Origin: Streptomyces griseoviridis
GTDB lineage: Bacteria > Actinomycetota > Actinomycetes > Streptomycetales > Streptomycetaceae
Assembly: GCA_014649155.1 (NCBI GenBank)
Contig: BMSM01000003.1
Coordinates: 372,001 to 436,000 of the forward strand
Direction of reading: 5' to 3'
Length of the DNA: 64,000 bases
This document shows, in pieces, positions 55,460-63,699 of the stretch. Below the pieces are notes generated by a model. That model searched no databases and was not told the DNA's origin. It worked only from the letters and a program-made list of their open reading frames with translations. How positions within the stretch are numbered: the first letter of the stretch is position 1; each line of letters starts with the position of its first letter. Made by a program: the position numbers and the translations under genes.

Positions 55460-55951
55460 TCAGGCAGTCGCCGGGGTGGGCGTGCAGCGTGCCGCGTGCA
55501 TCGTCATCTCGGTCAGGCCCGGGTGGTAGACGTGCAGGCTGACCGCCGGTTCCAGGGCGTCGTTGACCACCTCGTGCACGTACCCCGGCGCGAACACCCG
55601 CTGGGCGCCGGGCCGCAGCGCGCGCGTGCCGCCCCGGCTGTGCTCGGTCAGCGTGCCGTCCAGGACGGTCAGCACACCCGAGGACGGGCCGTGGTCGTGC
55701 CGTCCGCTGCCCTGGCCGGGCACCCAGGACAGCAGCCACACCTCGTAGCCGGGCCCGGTGCGCAGCCGGTGGTACCAGCGCGAGACGGCGTCGTAGCGGA
55801 CGAGGTGGTCCCACTGGGCGCGGTCCGCGGCGATGGCGCGGGCCAGACCGGCGAACTCGGCCACCGTGGCCGGGTGCTCGCGCGGTGCTTGCAGCAGGTG
55901 CGGTACTTCGAGGATGTCGCCGGCGATCTGCAGGTCGCTGTCGCTGTTCAT
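55460..55951 (-). CDS. Cysteine dioxygenase family protein
   Basis: A 163-residue cupin of the cysteine dioxygenase type I family, oxidising L-cysteine to cysteine sulfinate with Fe(II) and O2. Two iron His lie in [21 protein letters not shown] and the third in [12 protein letters not shown]; the aromatic YEVWLLSW strand precedes them. The bacterial form lacks the Cys-Tyr crosslink Cys. The start is the ATG at 55951 with GAGGAA upstream. A 30-codon upstream reading frame ending CSCRCSSC lies 118 nt before it, suggesting cysteine-dependent attenuation. Related 3-mercaptopropionate dioxygenases cannot be excluded. Confidence 0.85.
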   Translation of the reverse strand: MNSDSDLQIAGDILEVPHLLQAPREHPATVAEFAGLARAIAADRAQWDHLVRYDAVSRWYHRLRTGPGYEVWLLSWVPGQGSGRHDHGPSSGVLTVLDGTLTEHSRGGTRALRPGAQRVFAPGYVHEVVNDALEPAVSLHVYHPGLTEMTMHAARCTPTPATA

Positions 55952-56069
55952 GGGTGCGGTGGTTCCTCGGCGGAAGAGTGCGGGGAAGGCGGAAGCGGGC
56001 CCGGACGGGCGGAGGTGCGAGAGGGAGCGGGGTCGTGTGGACCCCTGGAGCAGCCGGAGCGGGATCGGC

Positions 56070-56162
56070 TCAACAGCTGGAACAGCGACAGCTACAGCGA
56101 GCGCGGGCAGCACCGTGGGACCCGGCGGCGCGGGTCGAGGCGAGTGCCGAATTCGCGAGCAT
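56070..56162 (-). CDS. Leaderless Cys-rich upstream ORF (attenuator leader peptide)
   Basis: Starting at ATG 56162 and ending at TGA 56070, a 30-residue peptide whose last eight residues are CSCRCSSC; all four Cys codons are TGT, the rarer codon in this GC-rich DNA. A TTGACA-17 bp-TGTCCT promoter ends 7 nt before the ATG, so the mRNA would begin at or next to the start codon (leaderless). The next gene, cysteine dioxygenase, begins 118 nt after its stop. Ribosome stalling at the Cys run when cysteinyl-tRNA is scarce would report cysteine supply. Polycysteine uORFs acting this way are established in mycobacteria; here it is inference from sequence. Confidence 0.65.
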   Translation of the reverse strand: MLANSALASTRAAGSHGAARARCSCRCSSC

Positions 56163-56169
56163 GCCCACA

Positions 56170-56198
56170 AGGACAGCGGCTCACACCTGCACTGTCAA
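56170..56198 (-). promoter_or_regulatory. Promoter of the Cys leader / cysteine dioxygenase transcript
   Basis: Minus-strand consensus -35 TTGACA (56198-56193), 17-bp spacer, -10 TGTCCT (56175-56170). Predicted transcription start falls at about 56163, next to the uORF ATG. Region 56199-56548 upstream holds no further gene that I can support. Confidence 0.65.
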
Positions 56199-56548
56199 CT
56201 CGACGCCCGAAATGTGGGACATGGTTCACCTCATCCGGTTCCCCTGAAAGATGAAAGGTTTGCTCAGGGGGCTTCCGGGACACATGCGGCACAAGCCGGG
56301 CGCACAACCCCCGTTGCGATCCTGTGATCCGAATGTGATCAAGGCCGCTTCGGAGCGCGTGCCGGAACGAGATCGAACACCGGGACGTCCTCCCCAGTAG
56401 AGGGTCCGTACGGGCTCCGTGCGGGTTCCACGCCGGGGTGCCGCCTCGGTGGGCCCTGTCGGCGTGTCAAGGTTTAGGCCGATTTGAACACTTTCCGCTT
56501 GGCCTTGGTTCCGCAGAGTGAATAAGGGGCCCAATAGCAGATCTCGGC

Positions 56549-56577
56549 TTGACTCGCCCGGAGCAGCACACTTGTAA
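56549..56577 (+). promoter_or_regulatory. whiB promoter candidate
   Basis: TTGACT (56549-56554), a 17-bp spacer and TTGTAA (56572-56577) would start transcription about 68 nt before whiB. S. coelicolor whiB is known to have more than one promoter; other AT-rich stretches at about 56480-56530 could hold a second. Confidence 0.55.
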
Positions 56578-56651
56578 TTTCACTCGTGTCGTTCAGCCGG
56601 AATCGGTAACGGCCGCATCACGGGGACGCGAAAGACAGACGAGGGGCGCAC

Positions 56652-56915
56652 ATGACCGAGCTGGTGCAGCAACTGCTGGTCGACGACGCGGACGAGGAAC
56701 TCGGCTGGCAGGAGCGCGCGCTGTGCGCCCAGACCGACCCCGAGTCCTTCTTCCCCGAGAAGGGCGGCTCCACCCGCGAGGCCAAGAAGGTCTGCCTCGC
56801 CTGCGAGGTGCGTTCCGAGTGCCTCGAGTACGCCCTCGCCAACGACGAGCGCTTCGGCATCTGGGGCGGCCTGTCCGAGCGGGAGCGCCGCCGGCTGAAG
56901 AAGGCCGCGGTCTGA
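56652..56915 (+). CDS. whiB: Sporulation regulator WhiB (Wbl family)
   Basis: An 87-residue iron-sulphur regulator needed for aerial hyphae to septate, acting with WhiA (established in Streptomyces). Four cluster ligands Cys25, Cys48, Cys51 and Cys57 are in the Wbl pattern C-x22-C-x2-C-x5-C, followed by the GIWGG turn and a basic C-terminal helix (RERRRLKKAAV). The length and sequence agree with WhiB itself rather than WhiD or WblA as I remember them. GAGGGGC lies 5 nt before the ATG at 56652. Divergent from the cysteine dioxygenase leader. Confidence 0.96.
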   Translation: MTELVQQLLVDDADEELGWQERALCAQTDPESFFPEKGGSTREAKKVCLACEVRSECLEYALANDERFGIWGGLSERERRRLKKAAV

Positions 56916-57111
56916 CGGGCGGCCGGCCGCCCGCAGGACCGGCCGCGCACAGGGACTTACGGTACGAACGGCCCGTCGCGCACGGGTTGTCCACAGGCGG
57001 CGGGCCGCATGTGTGCCCAGCCGATAGTGTGGTCGCTCGTCCGAGACGCCCCGCCCTTCCCATCAGGCACCGGCGTCCACCGCAGTCCACCGAACCGGGG
57101 CCCGTACCTCG

Positions 57112-60100
57112 ATGTCCGTGCACAGCCACACGGCAGCCCATCACGACACGGCTGCCACACCTGAGTTCCCGCGTCATGTGGTGACCGCGGTCCTCGTCTC
57201 CCATGACGGCGCCCGCTGGCTGCCCGACGCGCTGGCCGGCCTGCTCGGGCAGGAGCGGCCCGCGCAGTATGCCGTCGCCGCCGACACCGGAAGCGCCGAC
57301 ACCTCCGCCCAGTTGGTCGCGGAGGCCCTCGGCGACGACCGGGTGCTGCACCTCGCCCGGCGCACCGGCTTCGGCCAGGCCGTCGAGGAGGCCGCCCGCA
57401 CCGCACCCCTCCTCACCCCCGAGGACCTGCCGTACCTGAAGCGGCCCAGCGGCTGGGACCCCGTCACCCGCAGCTGGCGCGACGACGCCTACGACCTGCC
57501 CGACCTCCCCCACGGGGACCCGGTGCAGTGGCTCTGGCTGCTGCACGACGACTGCGCGCCCGAACCCGACGCCCTCGCCGAACTGCTGCGCGTCGTGGAC
57601 CACGAGTACGAACTGGGCCGCGAGGACGTCGCCGTCGTCGGCCCCAAGCTCCGCGGCTGGTACGACCGCAGGCAGCTGCTGGAGGTCGGCGTCTCCATCG
57701 CCAACTCCGGCCGCCGCTGGACCGGCCTGGACCGCCGCGAACAGGACCAGGGACAGCACGATCACGTCCGTACCGTGCTGTCGGTGTCCACCGCCGGCAT
57801 GCTGGTGCGCCGCGACGTCTTCGAGGCGCTCGGCGGCTTCGACCGGCTGCTGCCCCTCATGCGCGACGACGTCGACCTGTGCTGGCGCGCCCACGCGGCC
57901 GGCTACCGCGTCCTCATCGCCCCCGACGCCGTCGTCCGGCACGCCGAGGCGGCCTCCCGCGAGCGCCGCGCCGTCGACTGCGCGGGCCGCACCACCGCCT
58001 CCCCGCACAAGGTCGACAAGGCCGGCGCCGTCCACACCCTGCTCGTCAACACCCGCACCGCCGCCCTGCCCTGGACGCTGTTCCGCATCGTCCTCGGCAC
58101 CCTGCTGCGCACCCTCGCCTACCTCGTCGGCAAGGTGCCCGGACAGGCCCTCGACGAGATCCGCGGCCTGCTCGGCGTCCTGCTGCGCCCCGAACGCGTC
58201 CTGGCCGGCCGGCGCCGGCGCGGCCGCCCCCAGGCCGACAAGGACGAACTGCGCCCGCTCTTCCCGCCGCCCGGCGCCACGATCCGCGCCACCGTCGAGC
58301 AGGCCGCCGGCAGCCTCTTCGGCAGTTCCGACGCCGAGGCAGCCTCCGGCGCCGGACGCCACGGCGGCGCCGTCGAGTCCGGTCCCGGCGGTGACGACGC
58401 CGACTTCCTGGAGATCGAGCAGTTCGCCCGTCTCAAGCGCATCGCCCGCAAGCCCGGCCCGGTGCTCTTCCTGGTGCTGCTGCTCGTCTCCCTGGCCGCC
58501 TGCCGCGCCCTGTTCGGCGGCGGCGCGCTGGCCGGCGGCGCCCTGCTGCCCGTCCCCGACGGCGCCGGCGACCTCTGGTCGCGCTACGGCTCCTCCTGGC
58601 ACGCGTTCGGCACCGGAGACACCCCCTCCGCACCGCCCTACCTGGCGCTCGTCGCCCTGCTCGCCTCCGTGCTGCTGGGCTCCACCGGACTCGCCGTCAC
58701 GCTCCTGCTGGTCTGCTCCGTCCCGCTGGCGGGCCTCAGCGCGTACTTCGCCTCCCGGCCGCTGGTCACCTCCCGGCTGCTGCGCGCCTGGGCGGCCGTC
58801 GTCTACGCCTTCCTGCCCGCCGCCACCGGCGCCCTGGCCGGCGGCCGCGTCGGCACCGCGGTCCTCGCCGTCCTGCTGCCGCTGCTCGCCCGCGCGGGCG
58901 TCGCCGCGGCCGGCCTCACCCGCACCGCGGGCGGTCGCGGCACCTGGCGCGCCACCTGGGCCTACGCCCTCCTGCTGACGGTCACCACCGCCTTCACGCC
59001 GGTCGTCTGGCCCGTCGCGCTCCTCCTCGGCCTCGGTGTCCTGGCCCTGCGCCGCGGCGAGATCACCGCCTACGGCCTCCGGTTCCTGGCCCAGCTCGGC
59101 ACGCCGCTGCTGGTCCTCGCCCCCTGGTCGCTGTCGCTGCTCCCGTTCGGCTTCTTCCAGGAGGCCGGACTCGAGTACGGCTCCTCGGCCGCCTCCGCGC
59201 TGGACCTGCTCGGCGCGAGCCCCGGCGGCCCCGGCACGGTCGGCGGACTGCTGCTCATCGGCATCGTGCTGGCCGCGCTGGCCGCCCTGCTCCGCTCCGA
59301 GCGGCGGCTGGGCATCCGCACGGCCTGGGTCGCCGCCCTCGCCGGGCTGGTCTTCGCGGTGCTGGCCAACCGGTCGGCCTGGGCGGGCCCGGCCACCCTC
59401 GTCTACGGCCTCGCCCTGCTGTCCGCCGCCGTCCTCGGCGCCGACGGGGCACGCGCGCGCGTGGCCGAGCAGAGCTTCGGCTGGCGCCAGCCGGTCGCCG
59501 TGCTGATCGCGCTGGCCTCGGCCGTCGGACCGCTGATCGCCGCCGGGAGCTGGGTGATCGGCGGCGCCGACGGCCCGCTGGAGCGGCGCGACCCCGTCCA
59601 GGTGCCCGCGTTCGTCGCCGAGGAGAGCGGCGGCCGCGACCAGGCCCGCACCCTCGTCCTCGACAGCGACTCCGCCGCCCACGTCCGCTACACCCTGGTC
59701 CGCGGCTCCGGCGCCCGCCTCGGCGACGCCGAACTGTCCGCCGCGGGCGGCTCGGACAGCGGCCTGTCGAAGATCGTCGCCAATCTCGTCGCCGGGTCCG
59801 GCGCCGACCAGGCCGATCAGCTCGGCGGTTACGCCGTGCGGTACGTCCTCGTCCACAAGGGCGCGCCCCGCGAGGTCACCCGCGTCCTGGACGCCACCCC
59901 CGGCCTGAGCCGGCTCAGCCAGCAGGACGGCAGCGGCCTGTGGCGGGTCGACCAGGAGGTCGCGCGGGCCACCGTCGTGACCGGGTCAGGCACCCCCGAG
60001 CCGGTCGCCGCCGGACCGGTGGAGATCCACACCACCCTCAAGGCCGGCGCCGAGGGCCGCGTGCTGCGCCTGGCCGACACCGCCGACGAGGGCTGGACCG

Positions 60101-60927
60101 CCACCCTGGACGGCCAGCCGCTGACCCGCACCACGGTCGACGGCTGGGCGCAGGGCTTCGAACTCCCCGCCTCCGGCGGCCGGCTGGACGTCACCTACGA
60201 CGCGCCGCTCGCCCACACCGCGTGGCTGTGGGCCCAGGGCCTGCTCGCCGTCGTCCTGGTCGTCCTCGCGCTGCCCGGCCGCCGCCGCGACGTCGACGAC
60301 GACCTGCCCGAGGAGCCGGCCGTCCCCGCCGAGGCCGTCGCCGGCGAGGGCCGCCGGGCCCGCCGGCTGCGCGCCCAGGCGGAAGCCGAGGCGGAGGCGG
60401 GGACGGACGCCGGGACGGACGCCGGGACGGACGCCGGGACGGACACCCCGGCCGGGACCGCGCCGGACCGCCCGGAGGAGGAAGCCGCCCCCGGCGGCAC
60501 CCCCGTGCCGATCCCCCGCCAGCAGTCCTACGACGACTGGCCGGCCACGCCGGACCCCGGCACCTACGACGCCTACGCCGCGCCCCACCAGCAGGAGCAG
60601 TACCCGGCGGACGGCTACGAACAGGCCCCGCAGCCCTACCCGGCCGCCCCGTACCAGGACGGCCAGTACGACCCGTACGCCTACGGCGGCGCGGAGACGT
60701 ACCAGCAGGGCTACGGCCAGGGGTACGACCAGGGCTACGACCAGGCCGGACACGGTCAGCAGCAGTACGCCGAGGGCCACAGCGGCAGCCGGCCGGGCCA
60801 CGACCAGCCCGGCTACGACCGGTCCGGTTACGACCCGGCCGGCTACGAGACGCCGTACGACCCGGCACAGCCGCCCCCGCACCCGCGCGGCGCGGGCAGC
60901 GAGCGTCCCGACGGGAGTCAGCAGTGA
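57112..60927 (+). CDS. Giant family 2 glycosyltransferase / polytopic membrane fusion
   Basis: 1271 residues in three parts. The N-terminal GT-A domain (20-300) has VVTAVLVSHDGARWLPDALAGLL, the metal-type LLHDDCAPEPDALAELL and DDVDLCWRAHAAGYRVLIAPDA. The middle (about 440-960) has roughly ten membrane helices. A soluble C-terminal segment (about 960-1100) is followed by a low-complexity tail with four GTDA repeats and many G-Y-D/Q-Q motifs. It resembles the large actinobacterial galactofuranosyl- or mycobacterial GT2/membrane proteins implicated in wall polymer export; substrate unknown. The ATG at 57112 is used. It overlaps the following DUF5719 gene (TGA within GTGA), implying a functional pair. 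Confidence 0.88.
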   Translation: MSVHSHTAAHHDTAATPEFPRHVVTAVLVSHDGARWLPDALAGLLGQERPAQYAVAADTGSADTSAQLVAEALGDDRVLHLARRTGFGQAVEEAARTAPLLTPEDLPYLKRPSGWDPVTRSWRDDAYDLPDLPHGDPVQWLWLLHDDCAPEPDALAELLRVVDHEYELGREDVAVVGPKLRGWYDRRQLLEVGVSIANSGRRWTGLDRREQDQGQHDHVRTVLSVSTAGMLVRRDVFEALGGFDRLLPLMRDDVDLCWRAHAAGYRVLIAPDAVVRHAEAASRERRAVDCAGRTTASPHKVDKAGAVHTLLVNTRTAALPWTLFRIVLGTLLRTLAYLVGKVPGQALDEIRGLLGVLLRPERVLAGRRRRGRPQADKDELRPLFPPPGATIRATVEQAAGSLFGSSDAEAASGAGRHGGAVESGPGGDDADFLEIEQFARLKRIARKPGPVLFLVLLLVSLAACRALFGGGALAGGALLPVPDGAGDLWSRYGSSWHAFGTGDTPSAPPYLALVALLASVLLGSTGLAVTLLLVCSVPLAGLSAYFASRPLVTSRLLRAWAAVVYAFLPAATGALAGGRVGTAVLAVLLPLLARAGVAAAGLTRTAGGRGTWRATWAYALLLTVTTAFTPVVWPVALLLGLGVLALRRGEITAYGLRFLAQLGTPLLVLAPWSLSLLPFGFFQEAGLEYGSSAASALDLLGASPGGPGTVGGLLLIGIVLAALAALLRSERRLGIRTAWVAALAGLVFAVLANRSAWAGPATLVYGLALLSAAVLGADGARARVAEQSFGWRQPVAVLIALASAVGPLIAAGSWVIGGADGPLERRDPVQVPAFVAEESGGRDQARTLVLDSDSAAHVRYTLVRGSGARLGDAELSAAGGSDSGLSKIVANLVAGSGADQADQLGGYAVRYVLVHKGAPREVTRVLDATPGLSRLSQQDGSGLWRVDQEVARATVVTGSGTPEPVAAGPVEIHTTLKAGAEGRVLRLADTADEGWTATLDGQPLTRTTVDGWAQGFELPASGGRLDVTYDAPLAHTAWLWAQGLLAVVLVVLALPGRRRDVDDDLPEEPAVPAEAVAGEGRRARRLRAQAEAEAEAGTDAGTDAGTDAGTDTPAGTAPDRPEEEAAPGGTPVPIPRQQSYDDWPATPDPGTYDAYAAPHQQEQYPADGYEQAPQPYPAAPYQDGQYDPYAYGGAETYQQGYGQGYDQGYDQAGHGQQQYAEGHSGSRPGHDQPGYDRSGYDPAGYETPYDPAQPPPHPRGAGSERPDGSQQ
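60400..60447 (+). repeat. In-frame 12-bp tandem repeat
   Basis: Four copies of GGGACGGACGCC (the last with ACC), starting at 60400, 60412, 60424 and 60436, encode GTDA-GTDA-GTDA-GTDT in the disordered tail of the glycosyltransferase fusion. As a multiple of three, copy number can vary without breaking the frame. Confidence 0.88.
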
Positions 60928-62387
60928 ACCGCACCACCCTGTCCCTGTTCGCCGCGGTGGCCGCGCTCGCCGCCGTCACCGGGTTCGCGACGGTCGCCAC
61001 CCCGCAGGACACCGGCGCCGACCCGGCCGGTACGGCCGCCCTGCTGCCCGTCGAGCGCACCGGCCTGGTGTGCCCCGCGCCCAGCGCGTCCGACCTCGCG
61101 GAGACGACGTACACCTCCTTCACGCCCGTCACCGAGGGCGCCGAGGGCAAGGGCCGGGCCGAACTGGCCCCGGCCGGGGCGGCGAAGGGCGGCACCGAGC
61201 AGGTGCTGGAGCCCGCCGAGCCCGGTACGCCGGCCACCGGTGACGTCTCGGGTGCCGACGCGCCCGCCCTGCTCGGCACGGCGGAGGGCGCCTACGCGCC
61301 CGGCTGGACCGTGCAGCAGACCACGGAGGTCGCCGCCGGCACCGGACGCGGCCTGCTCGGCGTCACCTGCGCCGAGGCGGACACGGAGTTCTGGTTCCCG
61401 GGCGCCAGCACGGACCCGGGCCGTACCGACTACGTGCACCTGACCAACCCGGACGACTCGGCCGCCGTGGTCGACATCGAGCTGTACGGCAAGGACGGCG
61501 CGGTGGAGTCCACGGTGGGGGAGGGCATCACGGTCAAGCCGCACGAGAGCGAGTCGGTGCTGCTGTCCACCCTCAGCGACGCCGCCGAGGCCGACCTCAC
61601 CGTGCACGTCAACGTGCGCAGCGGCCGGGTCGGCGCCGCCGTGCAGGCGCTCCACGACAAGCTGGGCGGCGACTGGCTCGCCGCGTCCGCCGACCCGGCG
61701 GGCGGCCTGGTCCTGCCCGGCATCCCCGCGGACGCCGAGGACGTACGGCTGGTGCTGTTCGCGCCCGGCGACAACGACGCCGACGTCCAGGTGCGGCTGG
61801 CCACGCCGTCCGGGCTGATCACCCCGGCCGGGCACGAGACGGTCCGGGTGAAGGGCGGCGCGACGACCGCCGTCGACCTCGCCGACGTCACCCGCGGCGA
61901 GGCCGGCTCGCTGGTGCTGGCGCCCACCGGCCGTTCCGTCCCGATCGTCGCGGCGGCCCGCGTGGTACGGGGCAAGAACTCCGGCCAGGAGACGGCGTTC
62001 GTCACCGCCACCGCCCCCGTTAAGACCCGCGCGACGGCCGTGGACAACGCCGCCAAGGCCGCGACGCTCTCCGTCACCGCCCCCGGGAAGGCCGCGAAGG
62101 TCGAGGTCACCGCGTCGGCGGGCAGCGAGGGCGGCACCCGGGCGACGAAGACGTACACCATCGAGGGCGGCACCACCCAGGCCGTCGAACTCCCGGTCCC
62201 CGAGGGCCTGAAGGGCACGTACGCGCTCACCGTCGAGCCGGTGTCGGGCGGCCCGGTCTACGCGGCGCGCACGCTGACGCGCGCGGCGGACGGCGTCTCG
62301 GCCTTCACGGTGCAGACCCTCCCCGACGACCGGGGCACGGTGGCCGTGCCGAAGGCGGACGAGGACCTGTCGGTCCTCCAGCGCTGA
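60924..62387 (+). CDS. DUF5719 secreted/membrane-anchored protein
   Basis: A 487-residue extracytoplasmic protein. N-terminal hydrophobic helix (5-27, LSLFAAVAALAAVTGFATVA), then beta-rich repeats in the style of DUF5719 (YVHLTNPDDSAAVVDIELYGKDG, VKPHESESVLLSTLSDAAEADLTVHVNV, GRVGAAVQALHDKLGGDWLAAS, PGDNDADVQVRLATPSG). Two Cys (VCPAP, GVTCAEAD) may form a disulphide. The start is a GTG at 60924 overlapping the glycosyltransferase stop, with GGGAG upstream, so it is translated with it and probably works with that membrane protein. No enzymatic motif seen. Confidence 0.87.
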   Translation: MNRTTLSLFAAVAALAAVTGFATVATPQDTGADPAGTAALLPVERTGLVCPAPSASDLAETTYTSFTPVTEGAEGKGRAELAPAGAAKGGTEQVLEPAEPGTPATGDVSGADAPALLGTAEGAYAPGWTVQQTTEVAAGTGRGLLGVTCAEADTEFWFPGASTDPGRTDYVHLTNPDDSAAVVDIELYGKDGAVESTVGEGITVKPHESESVLLSTLSDAAEADLTVHVNVRSGRVGAAVQALHDKLGGDWLAASADPAGGLVLPGIPADAEDVRLVLFAPGDNDADVQVRLATPSGLITPAGHETVRVKGGATTAVDLADVTRGEAGSLVLAPTGRSVPIVAAARVVRGKNSGQETAFVTATAPVKTRATAVDNAAKAATLSVTAPGKAAKVEVTASAGSEGGTRATKTYTIEGGTTQAVELPVPEGLKGTYALTVEPVSGGPVYAARTLTRAADGVSAFTVQTLPDDRGTVAVPKADEDLSVLQR

Positions 62388-62397
62388 CAGCGGGAGA

Positions 62398-62432
62398 CCG
62401 CGGTACGGGAGTCAGTCCTCGCCGTACCGCGG
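62398..62432. terminator. Terminator overlapping the end of the zincin gene
   Basis: CCGCGGTACGG (62398-62408) pairs with CCGTACCGCGG (62422-62432), loop 13 nt. The right arm lies within the last codons of the minus-strand gene, an economical bidirectional terminator for the two convergent genes. Confidence 0.72.
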
Positions 62433-62861
62433 ATCGACCGTCTCCGGGGTGAGCCCCAGCAGGTCGGCGACCTGCTCGACCACCACCTCGTGCACGAGCA
62501 GGGCCCGTTCGTCCCGCCCCTTGGTGCGGATCTCGACCGGCCGCCGGTACACCACGACCCGCGCCTTGCGGCCGTCCCGGGCGGGCGCCGTGCCGCCCAG
62601 CGGCACCGCCTCGTCGCTCCAGACGTCACCCGCCTCGTCCAGCCGGGGCACCTCCAGGACGAGGAAATCGATGTCGGCGAGCTGCGGCCAGCGCCGCTCC
62701 AGCCGCTCCACGGAGTCCTGCACCAGGTCCGCGAACAGGTCGGCGCGGCTCGCGGCCAGCGGGACCTGCGGCGGTGCGATCGGGCCGCGCATGCCCCGGC
62801 CGTGGCGGTCACGGCGGCGGGGGCCGGGGGCGGCTTCGCGGGGCGTCACGGGGTTGTCCAT
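62412..62861 (-). CDS. Zincin-like metallopeptidase-family protein, active site degenerate
   Basis: A 149-residue protein of the short actinobacterial 'metallopeptidase family' (PF06262-like). The strand pattern FLVLEVPRLDEAGDVWSDEAVPLG, KARVVVYRRPVEI and the terminal helix LLVHEVVVEQVADLLGL match. The helix should carry HExxH, but here it reads His124-Glu125-Val-Val-Val128; the second His is gone and zinc binding is doubtful. The start is the ATG at 62861. The N-terminus is basic and Arg-rich. The 329-bp gap to the next gene (62862-63190) shows nothing convincing. Confidence 0.72.
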   Translation of the reverse strand: MDNPVTPREAAPGPRRRDRHGRGMRGPIAPPQVPLAASRADLFADLVQDSVERLERRWPQLADIDFLVLEVPRLDEAGDVWSDEAVPLGGTAPARDGRKARVVVYRRPVEIRTKGRDERALLVHEVVVEQVADLLGLTPETVDPRYGED

Positions 62862-63190
62862 CACCGGTGAAGGGTAGTCCTCGCGCGCTCCGGGCGCCGG
62901 GCTCCACACCGGCCGCGGGGGCCCGTCGCCCCGCCCGGGGCGACCGTTCCGGCCAAGGTCGGGGCTCGATTCCGTATCTCTCGGCCATCGGCGGCCTCGG
63001 GACGATTGATGCGGTTTGTGTGGGATCATGCCCTCCCGGTGGGTGCCCCGACGGGGTACGTGTACGCGTCCGCGCAGGTCAGCGCGGTGCGTCGGAAAGG
63101 GAGTGTGGGGCGACTCACACCGCGACACGGGGGAGTGACCCGGTGGGGAGTCGTCGCGGCCCGCTCAAGAGTGCGGTACCGTCCAACATC

Positions 63191-63562
63191 GTGAGCCCTG
63201 TACGTCGCTGTTCGCGCACCGCTTGCGGCCGTCCCGCCGTAGCGACGCTGACGTACGTCTACGCCGACTCGACCGCCGTCCTCGGCCCGCTCGCCACCTA
63301 CGCCGAACCCCACTGCTACGACCTGTGCGCCGAGCACTCCGAGCGCCTCACCGCGCCGCGCGGCTGGGAGGTCGTCCGGCTCCTCGACGGCTCCGCCCCG
63401 GCCCGCCCCAGCGGCGACGACCTGGAGGCGCTCGCCAACGCGGTGCGTGAGGCGGCCCGTCCCCAGGAGCGCGCCGCCGGAGCCGGCGGTACCCGGTCGG
63501 CCGACCCGATGGAGGTCGCGCGCCGGGGTCATCTGCGGGTCCTGCGGTCGCCCGACAACTGA
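63191..63562 (+). CDS. DUF3499 family zinc-ribbon-like protein
   Basis: A 123-residue actinobacterial protein. A Cys pair (RRCSRTACGRPA, Cys7 and Cys12) and a second Cys/His set (HCYDLCAEHSERL, Cys42 and Cys46) form a probable zinc site. LTYVYADSTAVLGPLATYAEPH is the family core; the C-terminus is variable and Ala/Arg-rich. The start is a GTG at 63191 without a ribosome-binding site; TACCGT about 8 nt earlier could be a -10, suggesting a leaderless mRNA. DUF3499 genes commonly neighbour whiB-region and mannose-metabolism genes in actinobacteria; function unknown. Confidence 0.85.
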   Translation: MSPVRRCSRTACGRPAVATLTYVYADSTAVLGPLATYAEPHCYDLCAEHSERLTAPRGWEVVRLLDGSAPARPSGDDLEALANAVREAARPQERAAGAGGTRSADPMEVARRGHLRVLRSPDN

Positions 63563-63699
63563 GGTTCCGTACGGCGCCGTCACCGCCGCGCACCCTGCGC
63601 GCCCATTGACGCGTACTTGTCGCGGACACGACCATTCCCTTCGGTGGTGCCCCGGCGGCGAGAGATCGCTTCCGGGTGGCGGAACACGGGAGGCGTGGC

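Noticed and set aside
53169..55814. An 881-residue frame suggesting an fbiB fusion extending through fbiA
   Set aside because: fbiA is in another frame of the same strand with full CofD motifs; the TTGA overlap at 54467-54470 marks the fbiB start.
62862..63190. Structured leader or riboswitch in the gap before DUF3499
   Set aside because: I looked for recognisable riboswitch cores (T-box, cobalamin, SAM, ydaO types) and saw none; the sequence is simply GC-rich with short dyads.
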